28,386 bases of DNA from Setaria digitata. Its lineage: Eukaryota > Nematoda > Chromadorea > Rhabditida > Setariidae. The stretch spans positions 1 through 28,386 of the forward strand of contig RCAB01000661.1 of NCBI GenBank assembly GCA_003640385.1. Reading direction: 5' to 3'. The translations under genes were made by a program, and so were the position numbers. Under the pieces are notes generated by a model that was given only the letters and a program-made list of their open reading frames with translations, had not been told where the DNA came from and did no database searches. The stretch's first letter is position 1; each line of letters begins with the position of its first letter. Positions 9,609 to 20,705 of the stretch are shown here, piece by piece.

Positions 9609-12221
9609 TTAACCTTTCGTAACAAGAACAGCCATTACAATGACGAACAAAATTAACACAGTGAAAGGAAGCCACTGTTTAATGAAACCGCTAAACCTGA
9701 AAAAGAAAGAGTGCATGGAAAAGATTTCAAAGGTTATAAAATGATATGTAAACGGTAACTTCCACCAATAACTTTAATTTGCTAGCTTCACATTTTAATG
9801 CGATTTGAAGTACTTACTCCCTTACTAGTAAACTCTTTTATTGACAGCGATGAGAGCATTAAAAACCATGCATTTTAAAGAACACAAAATCTTCCTTTTT
9901 TCCCCGTTTTTTTAAAAAAAAAAATTCCAGCAAAAAACAATAACCATCACTAAAAATGTAAAATTTCATCCACTAAGAAAATATTATTTATGTTATTTCC
10001 CTAATAAAAAACATCATATTCTAATTAAACAATATGCCGAAAATATCCACGGAAGTATGAACATAAGCCAAGTGTCCAGACCATTTTTCGTATTAATAAA
10101 TTGAGTAAAACGGCATGACAGCTGGAGAGTGATGATAACTATCCCTGCACATAATTAATGACATAAACTGCTGCAAGATATTGTATTGCACTATCAAGTG
10201 TGAAAAACTTTTTCTTGATGAAAAACTTACCCAACATATCGGCCTTTAAGCATTAGCATAGTAGCTAATCGAAAACAATTATAATCCCGTCTGTGATCAT
10301 ATCTCATATTATTCAAAGCCATCGCAACATGGCAATAACAGTTATCACAGAATAGGGTATGCTGGAAAAAATCATAAACGGATGCGAGAGAAAATATCTA
10401 ATGAAAATAAATTCGATGCTCTGATTCTTCGCAATTATTCTAATTTCCGCTCCTACCAGAATGAAGCAGAGGATAAACTTGCTTGGTTTCATACTAAAAC
10501 AATTAAACCTCATCGCGAATAGAACCAGAATCCAACTTAACGCTAAATACTTGTATGAAAAATATGTTGGAAAGGTAATATACCATATGTCCTTTATATT
10601 CCTCTGACGCATCTAATACAGCACGATCCCAAGCTTCCACTCCACCTTCAATTGTGTTTGGATCCACTTGTCGATACCATGTAGGCCAACCAAAAGCCAT
10701 ATTATCTTCCTGAATGGAAACTGTTTTGGTAATACGTAAATATTTTACAGATGCCAAATATTAGAAATTATCCCGGTCTTCCACTAAGGTTCAATATTCT
10801 CAGGTGCACAAAGTACGTATGAAAAAAGAAAAGATCAAAAACTGCAAAGAATAAAATATGAAATTATGGAAGCCTTAGACAGATTTATAAGCTGCTCCCC
10901 ACTAGCGCAAAAAACATGAAGTTAATGATGATCCGAAGAAATTTTATGCTAAGGTAGAAAAAACAGTAAAATGATTTAGTCAGAAAATTCACGAAAAAAA
11001 AAAAAACAGATGATGAAGGAAGTGTAGTATTATGTTTGCAAAAAAATTCATCCAATCAAATTAATAATAAAAGTACGTAATTATGATCTGAAACTTACAG
11101 AGACACAGTAGCTTCCCGAAAAATCACGAATAACACCTCGACTTGTTGCTATACCCATATGTCCTACAAACGGAAATAGCCACCTGGAAAAAAAGAAAAT
11201 ATAGCAATTACAGTAATGCAGAGAATTCGAAAAAGAAACTTAAATTTGAAAAACTGGTCTTTAGATTTAAAAAAAAAGAAAATATATGAGCCTTTAAAAC
11301 AATTATTTCACCGCTCTTTATAACGAAAATAGGTTTTTCTGGAAGGTATCTAGAAGATTTTTTCTGAATCCTGGTAAGAAAAGTGAAGTTAAATTAGGAA
11401 TAAATGGCATCAAGTGTTGGTCCGGAAAAAGTGCCCAATTCCGGTTCGTTGGAAACAAAATCAGCTCAGCAAAGAAAAAGAACTCTTAGATCTATCCTTA
11501 TGAGTAATTCAATCGGCTGAAACCTAAGCTCAAAAATAAGATCACTCTCACCCGCAAAATCAAAATTCAGACATAAGATGGAGAAATCTATAGTATTACT
11601 ATGCTTCTTCTTCATGATTGTTGAAACTTACATCTTACGAAATGGTATGAAACTGATATCAAGTATCAATATCCTACAGTTATAAAATGATTTATGTTAT
11701 TTTAAGATAGAGCAGAAAAAGCCACCGACCTTATACTAAGGTGAGAAAAGGCAGTGCAATGATCTAGTCGAGAAACTCTCCCAGAGTTGATTATTACGCA
11801 AGAAGGATAATTATGAAATAGAATTAGCTGCTACATAAAATTCTCTACATATGATAAGGAGTTTACAAAATAACGAATGCGACGATATCGCAAATAAATT
11901 AGGAAAAGCGTTTAGGTCTATTAAACTCATTAAGAGATAAAGTCGGTATCGAGTTCCACATGAATGAATAAGTGAGTAACTGGTTGAATTATGGGTCTAG
12001 TTTGCATACTGCATACTAGTTCTAGCATACTAGTAAACAGTATGCTTCTGACTGGCACATGCCCTTACGCAACTGACGCCATGAGCATAAATAAAATGTG
12101 TAAACGAAACTCACGTAAGTATCGGAATCGGTGTCCATACAATACAACATGGAAATCGGTGTCGATCCGGATTAACCTCCATGATACCTCTTTCCGGTTC
12201 GTTGGATTGGCTCAACTGCAT
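9609..12221 (-). CDS. TMEM222 / RTE1-family (DUF778) membrane protein, 5 exons
   Basis: Exons on the minus strand: 12221-12115, 11183-11099, 10709-10584, 10361-10231, 9696-9609 (178 codons plus stop). The family includes human TMEM222 and plant REVERSION-TO-ETHYLENE SENSITIVITY1, small multi-pass endomembrane proteins of poorly known biochemical role. Recognised family blocks are FPCCIVWTPIPILTWLFPFV, GHMGIATSRGVIRDFSGSY, EDNMAFGWPTWYRQ, EAWDRAVLDASEEYKG, the cysteine-rich FCDNCYCHVAMALNNMRYD, and the C-terminal IKQWLPFTVLILFVIVMAV membrane helix ending in VTKG. All junctions are GT-AG and phases close. An in-frame Met 13 codons downstream (12182) could be the start instead; the longer start is used because vertebrate proteins also have an N-terminal extension. 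The intron between exons 4 and 5 spans 9697-10230. Confidence 0.93.
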
Positions 12222-12727
12222 GCGGAATGATGAGAATTGGAGTAAACGAATATGGATGTTAGCTCGCCTTGCATTTCTTAAGTAGGAAAAGTCCGAAATG
12301 AAGTTTCAATAATGTACGGACGCATTTTCCGAAAGTAGTTTTTCGATTTGACGGCTCGGCCATGTTTTATGCAAATTTCGTCTGCTAGACAAAACGGTAA
12401 AGTGGTGGAAGAAGAAAGTGGTTGGTAGAGGCAAGAGTAAGGCTTAACAGGAAATTAGTCTTTGAGGAATGATTTGACATTGTAGCAGATGATTGGAGAA
12501 GAAAATATTTTGCTTTTTGCGGAACGATTCAGAAATGGATAACGATGATGATACGACGTATAGTTTGATTAGTTAAGTGGAGGGAGCAAGATTGTGAACT
12601 TTTTTCTCTTCTTTTTCTTCGACTAAAATTTCATCTTTCCGGGATTAGATTAAGGTTCGAAACTGAATTGAACTGAGCTCATATTATTAAAAGAAAAAAA
12701 TTATAGCTCAGAAGATTGCTGCCATTA
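12222..12727. promoter_or_regulatory. Divergent promoter interval between TMEM222 (-) and SMG-9 (+)
   Basis: Only about 500 bases lie between the two start codons, which point away from each other, so both promoters must sit here or overlap. The sequence is less T-rich than its surroundings and has no exon-like frame. A TTATAGCTCAG acceptor ends at 12711, 16 bases before the SMG-9 start, and is a candidate spliced-leader site. Confidence 0.5.
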
Positions 12728-15700
12728 ATGGGCGATCGATCGCGTCCAAATCCACGCTTGTACCGTGAATATTTCAATTCTCCACGTAATGTTAGTGTTA
12801 AAACTTCGTTTTGATACTTGGTGAGCGTTTATTGCAGCATTTGATAAACTCCTAGAGGGTTTTTTTTTCAGTCGATTGAGTTGTTTAAGTTGCCAAATGC
12901 AGCTAATTACCGGATTTGCGGCACTTCGGGTTTGATAGGCTTTTCTATTATTCTTAATCAAAATTACCGAAAAACTATTTTTTTTTTACTAGAAGATCAA
13001 CAAATGAGATATCAAACCCTGCTCAGTACAATTTTATTATTGGTCTAATATGTGTATAATAATTTGGAGAGTAATTTAGTTCAAACCACTACTTTTTGAT
13101 TAGGCTGAACTATTTAATTATTGTAACTGGGGATTAAATAATTACTTTAGGTTATTTTTTCCTCCATACCTTTCAATTCGATTAGTCTTTTGCTGTAAAA
13201 CTAATCAGTCAAGAAATTAGGTATTTTGTAGTAAAGTAATAATTAAGAAATGGAAATTGAATGAGGTAATAATTTATGTGTTAGATAATTTATTGCTTAA
13301 ATTTTCATTCTTACAACATGAGAAATAGTGTAGACTGAGAAAAATAAACGCATTGAATTGATTGAGAAGCGAACATAATATTTTTGATTGAACTGTAAAT
13401 ATAAAAATATAACCTAAAAAAAAGAACTTATAAATAACGGTGCTTCTTTTCCTTTACATAAAATAGTTATCAGTTAAAACTGAAACTTAGTTATAATCAG
13501 TCTTATATATAGTTTTAATGTCCGTTATCCTAAAAACTTAGTTTGGGAAAACTTAGTTTTTTTTTTAAAAAAACTTAGTTTTTTTTTTGATATATAAATA
13601 TTAGAGTATTTCTTTGGTGCAGTATATGATTTTTTAGGAGGATAGTGAAGTGAAGCGCGGACGTCGAACTCACCATTACAGCAACACTGGTATAGATATT
13701 CGGGAAGATAAATCGAAAGCAACTGTAACGATTATGGCTCGTCCAACTGCTATATTATCGAAGCGTAAAGGTTCTTTTTTTTTCTATTATTTTCTGAGAT
13801 AGGGTAATTAGTCTTGTAAGTTGTCTTTTTTTTTAAACATTTTTTTTTACTCCTTAACATCAAACATATTGTCTAGAAGATAAGATTCTTAAGAGAAATT
13901 GAGAAGTTTCTCTTATTTTATCCCTATTATTTTCGTTCATCTTATGACTTTTTTGCTTATTTAATACACTTATATTTTTTTTTACTAACTTATCCTTGTT
14001 TATTTTGCTATTATCGTCTTCGACATCAATTTTTTTTTTCTTTTTTTTCGTTCTAAACTAATGCTTTCAGTGGAATCGACTACATCTGACAATGCAGAAA
14101 ATTGTCAGAAGATATTGCCTCAAGCCCTTTCGTCACCTCAGGTAATTATTTGAGCTTTTTTTTTAATACTCAATTATATGTTAAAGAAAAAATATTGGGT
14201 GAAAAAAATGTTGCTTTAAATTCAATTCATGATGTTAGGAAGTGGCTCCATCTGGAATAGTTCGTCCAAGTTCCGCATCACCGTTGCCCAGTAGACCGGC
14301 AGTGTCAATTTTGAACTCTTCATTTCGCACAGATAAGAATCGTTAGTTTTCCAGGAACTTAATTTCCTTAAATTGTTGTGAAACTTCGTCTTTCTAATTT
14401 GAAATGATTGAATTTTCGGGAATTAGTTAAGTGGTTTTTAGAAAATGCTCGTGGTGTACCACCAGCGACAGTTAATGTGGAACAGTCCATTGGGATTATG
14501 AAGGCTGCTGTGCGTCTGCTTTCAGACACGATGGATTTTACTGATGTTGTTGCGGTTTGTTTGTCATTTCCTTTGCATTTGATTTCTGAAAAAAAAAAAA
14601 AAAAATCCTTGAATATCTATATATTCAAATCTGCTTCTTCCAGGACTATTTGTCAACTACAAACACAGTTTTTACTGTTATTGGTATTATTGGTCCACAA
14701 GGTTCGGGTAAATCAACACTTCTCAGCATGCTAGCTGGTAATGATCATATGGATATGTACAGGTCTATCGAATTTTGTTCATTTCGGGGTTATTTCTCGG
14801 ACAATTTAAAACTCATTTATTTGAAAAACATCAACAACCTAATAAGATAGTCAGCAAGTGGGGTTTACTTGATGAATATTGCTAAGCCATGTCAGACTTA
14901 TATAGGACTGTATGGACTGTATTAACATTTTGAAATCGCTAGTATTGCTTTTTTTTTTGGCCACTGGATTTGTTCACCTGTTTGCTTTCGAGTGATGATT
15001 CTAAATTATTCCTGAACTTTTTGGTTTTTGGTTCAAAGGAAAGGGAAATGAAGCCATTTCAGTTTGTAAGTCGTGTTAAGAGCATGAAGTACTCTGCACT
15101 GAAGTAGGCTGAGAAATAAGACTCCCTAAATTTTTGTTACTTTTATGCAGTGTTATTTTAGTTAGTAATGTGTTCCAATTTAGGCATTATGCTTTCCGTC
15201 CGGCATCTCGTGAAGCGGTTGAATGCTGCCGTTATCAGTCCCAAAAGATTAGCGTTTATGTAACTAAGTCCAGGATGATTTTATTAGACTGTCAGGTAAT
15301 TTCCGCCATATTCACATGGAAATTAGTCACAAAGTAAAAATATGTTTATTTTCTGAGATTCCCGGGAGGTCAACTAATAGAAGATCAAAACAGGTTTGTA
15401 AAGTGCATTAATGCCCAGCTGGAAGATCTGAGTATATTGCAAAGATTACACTGAAATATTAAACATTGTTGTTACCCGAACACTAGAAAGGGATTGAATG
15501 AATTTTATAGGATTCGATTTCAGGCAATCAGTTCTGCCTCGGTTCTTAATCACCTTTTAGCAACATCATCGTTAGATAGCGGTCGTTCCGGAGGTGCAAA
15601 AGCAGTGGAACTTTGCCGAGGGTTTGCAGCACTATCAGGGGAAGTTGAGGTATTCGAATGCATTCATAGATTATTTTTTGTATCTCTTGTCTAATAATTA

Positions 15701-17121
15701 GTAAAATTTTCTTTTTAAAAATTTGCTTAATTTTCATATTCTAAATCTTGAATTGGAAAAATTCTTCAGAGCTTACATTTGACAGCATTTCTTTTGCAAG
15801 TATGTCATACTGTTATACTTTCCGTGGACTGGTTTGTTGATATCGATGTAATTCGGCATGTACGGACTGCAGAGATGCTTCGTGTAACACCAACTCATTA
15901 TTCACCCGAAACTGTAAAATATAAACCAAATCGTAAAATTAATTTTGGTAATTTTACATCCTTTATGGTTTCTGTATCAATGCTTGATTTAAAGTTGCTG
16001 CATTAGTTTTAAATAAAAAGTAGTTTAAGCGTGTCACTAAAACTAGTAATTAGTGCAGTAACTTTAAGTGCTTGTGATTCGCAGATTGCATGAACAAGAA
16101 TTAATACATTACTAGGATTTTGAATTTAATGTGCAGTTGGTGCTACGTTAATATCTATAATCTTGAAAACATAGCAGTCAGTCAAAATAATATTTTTCAG
16201 TGTTAGCCCATCAACGGGCCAAATCAGAGGACTTTCAACCGAGAAATGTGAAAAATCGGGCCAAAATTTTGGAATGCCTATTCAGCGATTCACAATTAAG
16301 TATCAAAAATGCTATTTCATTAGGTGGTTTAGGATGTACACAATATGAGGAAATTGTACCAGACGTAAATTATATATTACTGTCGGAAATGAAACCGCGA
16401 CCCAAAATTGAAGCACCTGCAGCCGGTGAGCTTTTCTCTGATTTAAAGTACAGCTGAAAAGCTACTGACTGAAAAATAAATGGTGAAAAATCACTCTTAT
16501 TAAGTACTCACTATTGATTTCATTGCTGTTGTATAATGCGATTTCGGCTACAAATGACATAGTTTGATCTCTTGTAAAACTTCAGTTTCATTTATTCTAA
16601 CAGACAAAGTCTGAATTTGGTGTTTGCATGTCCTTTCAAGATTAAAATTTTGTCTCCACAGTCACGAATTGCCACAAAAATTCACATTGTCTGAAGAAAA
16701 TCACTTTTTATTTAAGTTTTACCTTATATGACAATGGATCATACGCCCTTACGAGCAGTTGTTGATTATGAAGAGGTTGTTCGTCCTTTACGAATTCGTT
16801 TGCTATCATTACCTAAAGAACCATTTGTTCTTGGAAATCAGCCTTTTACAGAAATCCAGTGGTATCTATTTTATCTTATTTTTTTTAACTCGTTTCTTGT
16901 TTCGTGGATCTTTACAATCTTTTTTAAAAGACATCAGTAGGGTACTCTGAGGATCCTTCAATCAGAGAGCATAATTTTATTTCATTGGGCAGATAGATGA
17001 AGTTTTGAGAATTTATTTGTTTTACAGGTATGAATTTGCTACTCGGACATGGCGCGCAACTCATGGAAGTGCTGAGATTGCAAAATATGCTGCAGCGATA
17101 ACAAAAATTGCTGATGATTGA
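12728..17121 (+). CDS. smg-9: SMG-9, nonsense-mediated mRNA decay factor (P-loop NTPase-like), 12 exons
   Basis: Exons: 12728-12790, 13638-13770, 14071-14141, 14239-14341, 14442-14554, 14644-14762, 15184-15295, 15524-15649, 15770-15947, 16201-16425, 16717-16861, 17028-17121 (493 codons plus stop; all phases close). SMG9 binds SMG8 and restrains the SMG1 kinase that phosphorylates UPF1 during nonsense-mediated decay. The N-terminal ~150 residues are low-complexity, as in the family. The G-domain-like core follows: VIGIIGPQGSGKSTLLSMLA with an intact P-loop (residues 178-186), YAFRPASRE, RMILLDCQ at the Walker-B/DxxG position (DCQ where vertebrates have DTQ), LTAFLLQVCHTVILSVDWF, VRTAEMLRVTPT, HQRAKSEDFQPRN, and the C-terminal TRTWRATHGSAEIAKYAAA helix. 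Exon 1 (MGDRSRPNPRLYREYFNSPR) is inferred from an ATG, a GTTAGT donor and matching phase, so it is less certain. Exon 5 may start at 14427 instead of 14442. AATAAA lies at 17504-17509. Confidence 0.93.
13533..13581. repeat. Three-copy AAAACTTAGTTT repeat in SMG-9 intron 1
   Basis: The word AAAACTTAGTTT occurs at 13533-13544, 13548-13559 and 13570-13581, with T-run spacers between copies. A related AAACTTAGTT is at about 13485. It is a local slippage cluster inside intron 1, about 60 bases before exon 2. Confidence 0.7.
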
Positions 17122-17506
17122 AGTTATTTGGTGAAGATGACGCTATTATTAGAGTATTATTATAAGGAAGAAGTTGATAACGTGGTTATTTTATGGTCTT
17201 AAATATTTTTTACGTTCTTAAATATTAAATATCAATTTTAATGAGGAGGCATGAGTTGAGTCATGTTTGCAAAATCGAATGGAATTTGAGTATTTTTCTT
17301 TTCTTTGATAATGGTTAAAAATCTGACGCAGATGTCTAATTTGTCATTTGCATTAGGAGATTTTTTTGACCCAAAATTTCAAAATTTTTATTTATTTCAG
17401 TTCTCTTTGAGGATCGTCGAAAAATCTGTCAAATTCACACCAACATGCAGAAATTCGAAAAGAAAATAATGTACATTATGGATGTTTTTCTATCTTTTTA
17501 TAAAAT
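17122..17506. other. SMG-9 3' flank / probable 3' UTR
   Basis: About 380 bases of AT-rich sequence run from the SMG-9 stop to the AATAAA at 17504-17509. No reading frame or structured RNA is visible. The polyadenylation signal directly abuts the left end of the inverted-repeat segment. Confidence 0.5.
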
Positions 17507-17516
17507 AAATTTTTTT

Positions 17517-17563
17517 ATAAAATAAATAAATCGTTTAATTTAATATAAGATCAAATTTCTATT
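17517..17563 (+). repeat. Left arm of a long inverted repeat (partner at 19875-19920)
   Basis: Bases 17520-17563 are the exact reverse complement of 19875-19918 (44 of 44), and the match extends a few more bases outward with a one-base gap. The arm lies 395 bases past the SMG-9 stop. The base-pair identity is seen directly. Confidence 0.88.
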
Positions 17564-19567
17564 CAAGAAAGAATCTGCGGTCGTAGATTGGTTATAGATT
17601 TTATCTAATAGCTTTTTAGTTTTAGATTCAGAACTACTGATTTCTAATTCATGTTGATGAATATTCTTTTTTGGTTCCCAGAAGTTTAGTTTCGGATATA
17701 ATATTCATTGATTCATATGTGGCTTTCGGAAAATTAGATTTCCTACTCAGTATTCAACAGCAGGTGTAGATTTTCACTGCAGTGTGATTTTTTTTCTAGC
17801 CGGAAATAAGATGAATGTTCTATGATCCTTGTATTTTTAAGTACGTCGTTATTATTGTATCTCTGCTTAGGTAAGAAGAAACTCAAGCTTATGTGAAATG
17901 CTCTTAATTTCTTTTATACCTCATTAATTTCTATTCAGATATTAACACTGAGGTAGAAAAAGGATATTGAAAGGTTTGGTATAAAGGATCTGTTTTACAT
18001 TAATATGCTTAAGTTTCTTTTTGTTTATTTTTTATTTTTCAACTGAGTAGTGATGATTTTCAAAGTTGCTTTTATGTTAAACACTCAAATTTCAAATTTA
18101 CATGGTGAAATCTCACTATTGAAATAAGTAAAATTTTCGAGTTTTATCATACAAACTTTGTATCCTTTGATAACGAGAGACTTTAAACCTTTCCGTGCAC
18201 CAGTTCGGTCATTATGTGACGTATATGATTTGGGTAAATGACATTGTTTTTCTTGTTTTATATTTGAATTATCATTAATGTAATAACTTCTACACTTCTG
18301 TTGGTTATTTTCAACAGCAAAAGTCGATAAAATTTGATTTGAATGTATAAAATGTGTTAAATACCGGTTGTTATCGGTGGCAGTTGCATACATTTTCATT
18401 TCATAATAATAATTTTAATTTGCCGATATGTGATTAGAAACAACTTCATTTATTTTATAAGCTCTCGAATAAAATTCTAAGGAGATGCTATTCACAGATA
18501 TAACAATAAATTGTTGTTGTAAAGGATCCTGTTGTTATATTTGAGTGTGATAAAATATGATCCTAATTTATTAGTGTCCGTAAGAATCGACTATATATTA
18601 AACATGATAGAATTTTATTATTCCCCCAATAATTAAGGGGAATGTAATGAGCAGTTTATGGTAAAGAAGTGCTTTCGAATAGTGTACCTAAACACCGATT
18701 TGTAAAGGGTTCAAGAATCTAATTTTTCTATAATTTTATTTCACTATTTCTATTCGTCCACTGAATGATTTGCGGTTTTTATTTCTACTTCATCCATAAT
18801 TTATTGCTGAAGAAAATGTATTATTTCATTGGTTCTTTTGTACTTTTTTGGATTTTCCGAGTGAAACGTCATTTCTTTGAAAATTTTGCTCTTTTCACGT
18901 GTAAAAATTTCCACTGGTCTGGGAATAAGAGGAAGTATGTTATGTTTATGTTACTCCAATCTTATATCCATTTTCTGTTTTCGACGTATTACGTTTTTTA
19001 AGGCTCACGATATTGTTTTGTAAGTTAAGACATTATAATAAAATACCCCCTGTGAGGACATTTCAGCACTTAAGATTTGAATCGTTCCAGTATTAAAGTA
19101 CTTTGCTTTTGAATCCTTTAGCAATTTCAAAACTTTAACATTCGCCGATGTTGTCAGTGGAGTAAAATATAGTTTGACATTAAGGATATTTAAACGCTAG
19201 TAACATTAATATTTAGAGGATTTTGAATCTGTAATTTGGTGCCAGTCAGACTAATTTTTATTGTTAACACTGTATAACTAGAACGAAATTATTCATAAGA
19301 GTGGGTGCTGACAAGTTAAATGTAGTGGAAATAAACTGAATGATATTGAAGTATAGTTTAAAAAATTTCATGTTGATCTTTAGTAATTCAGTGATTTAGA
19401 CTATTCCATTTTTTATGTTTTTTGTCGTCTTTTTGTTTTGATTTATAAAAATGATAAATAGAATTTCACTAGGAAGAATTTGGCTTTATATTTGGATAGC
19501 TGCAAAAAAAAGAATAATCAGCCATCTATACAATTGAAGTATAAAATATAAGGTGTGATGGTTCCTG

Positions 19568-19618
19568 TTCGTAATTTTAGTCCTAAAAAAAATTTCCATT
19601 TGAGACAAAAATTACGAA
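19568..19618. repeat. Small hairpin (15-base arms, one mismatch)
   Basis: TTCGTAATTTTAGTC at 19568-19582 pairs with GACAAAAATTACGAA at 19604-19618, leaving a loop of about 21 bases. It lies inside the inverted-repeat-bounded segment. It may be a remnant of nested inverted structure. Confidence 0.6.
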
Positions 19619-19874
19619 TGTCAGCAGTGATAGTTTAGGCTTTTCCAATCACATATTTAATGGATCTTAAATATTTTTGTGTGTTTTTTATTGTTGTGAA
19701 AAGTTGCTTCATACAAAACTCCCAATCTTGTATGTATTATATGACTTATCATATATTATGTAATTCAGTTTTCTGTATTTAAATAAAGGAAAGTTTTAAA
19801 CTTAAGTATGAATTTTTTTCTGTTATTGACTCCATAAAGTAATCTGTCATATGGTTCACTTTTTACTTAGCTCA

Positions 19875-19920
19875 ATAGAAATTTGATCTTATATTAAATT
19901 AAACGATTTATTTATTTTAT
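19875..19920 (-). repeat. Right arm of the long inverted repeat (partner at 17517-17563)
   Basis: This is the reverse-complement copy of the left arm and is identical over 44 bases (19875-19918). It ends about 785 bases before the SLC35E1-like start codon. Divergence is almost nil, which suggests a recent origin or gene conversion. Confidence 0.88.
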
Positions 19921-20640
19921 AAATTTTTTCAGATCTCTGGATTCAATTCACCTTCCAGCTGTCCTTTGTCTTAACTAGTTTTCAATTTCTTTTTGCCATT
20001 TTATATATTTGTGTATAATTCATTTAACTAATTAGTCACTGCGATGTGATTTGTCGAAACAGGTTTTCATGTTATTAATATATGTTAATTCTATTTCTCG
20101 TCGTTCTGTTTTCAATTTTTGTCCATCAAAAGCTTCTTTATATCAGTTCGGTTGTCCGGCAAGAGCGACACATTTCCTATTTTTTAGATTTCGCTTATAT
20201 CATTTATCGCAAATATTTTGCTGTAATACCATGACAAGTTTTGCTACAATTTGAAAAGATTTTAAAATTTGTTAATATCGCAGGTAGCGAATTTCGATAA
20301 TGGAATTGTTTCACTTTTATATTCATTTATCGAGAAATATCGATGATCAATTTTACGGTTTCTGGTAAGCTTACTTGAATCCTGTTACGTTAGCTGTAAT
20401 GTTCAACAATAATACTCTATCCAAGATTCCTGACGGCAGTTCACCTACCTGATATGCATATACATCCAGACGATAAGCTACTGATTATTAAGAAATATCT
20501 TTCATAGGAATTTGATTTAAATTAGTAAAAATAGTTATCGTAATGTATCTCGGTAATTTGATCGCCTATTGATTTTTTTTCCTGTTAATTCTCTTCCATC
20601 TTTACTGATCGATACATGATTTTCGTCGTCAGTAATTGTT
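19921..20640. other. Upstream region of the SLC35E1-like gene
   Basis: AT-rich sequence without a convincing exon. The frame at 20051-20254 is T-rich and has no recognisable family. The promoter and outron of the transporter gene presumably lie here. Confidence 0.45.
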
Positions 20641-20705
20641 TGCAGCAACAAATAGAATTCCTGGTTCAAATACAATTCCCAGAACTTTGACGTGAAACCA
20701 ACAGT
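20635..20705 (+). promoter_or_regulatory. Candidate spliced-leader acceptor and 5' UTR of the SLC35E1-like gene
   Basis: AATTGTTTGCAG ends at 20645 and a second acceptor-like TTCCCAG ends at 20691, just ahead of the ATG at 20706. Either could receive a spliced leader. No upstream coding exon is apparent. Confidence 0.5.

Larger units (their letters stand above)
17517..19920. mobile_element. 2.4-kb segment bounded by ~46-bp inverted repeats (possible non-autonomous element)
   Basis: The segment is framed by near-perfect inverted repeats. Just outside them AAATTTTTT occurs at 17507-17515 and again at 19921-19929, which could be a 9-bp target-site duplication but is low-complexity. No transposase is visible inside; the longest frames (18085-18399 minus, 18765-19001 plus) show no domain. 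A smaller stem at 19568-19618 lies within. A non-autonomous DNA transposon, a fold-back element or an inverted local duplication would all fit. Confidence 0.35.

Noticed and set aside
10313..10612. 99-residue minus-strand hydrophobic frame
   Set aside because: It overlaps TMEM222 exon 4 in the wrong frame and part of the adjacent intron.
13984..14052. Long T runs in SMG-9 introns as possible terminators or pol III stops
   Set aside because: Homopolymer T runs are common throughout this genome and sit upstream of acceptors; no pol III gene precedes them.
18085..18399. 104-residue minus-strand frame inside the inverted-repeat segment
   Set aside because: Considered as a transposase or accessory ORF, but it has no catalytic motif or DNA-binding pattern and no exon partners.
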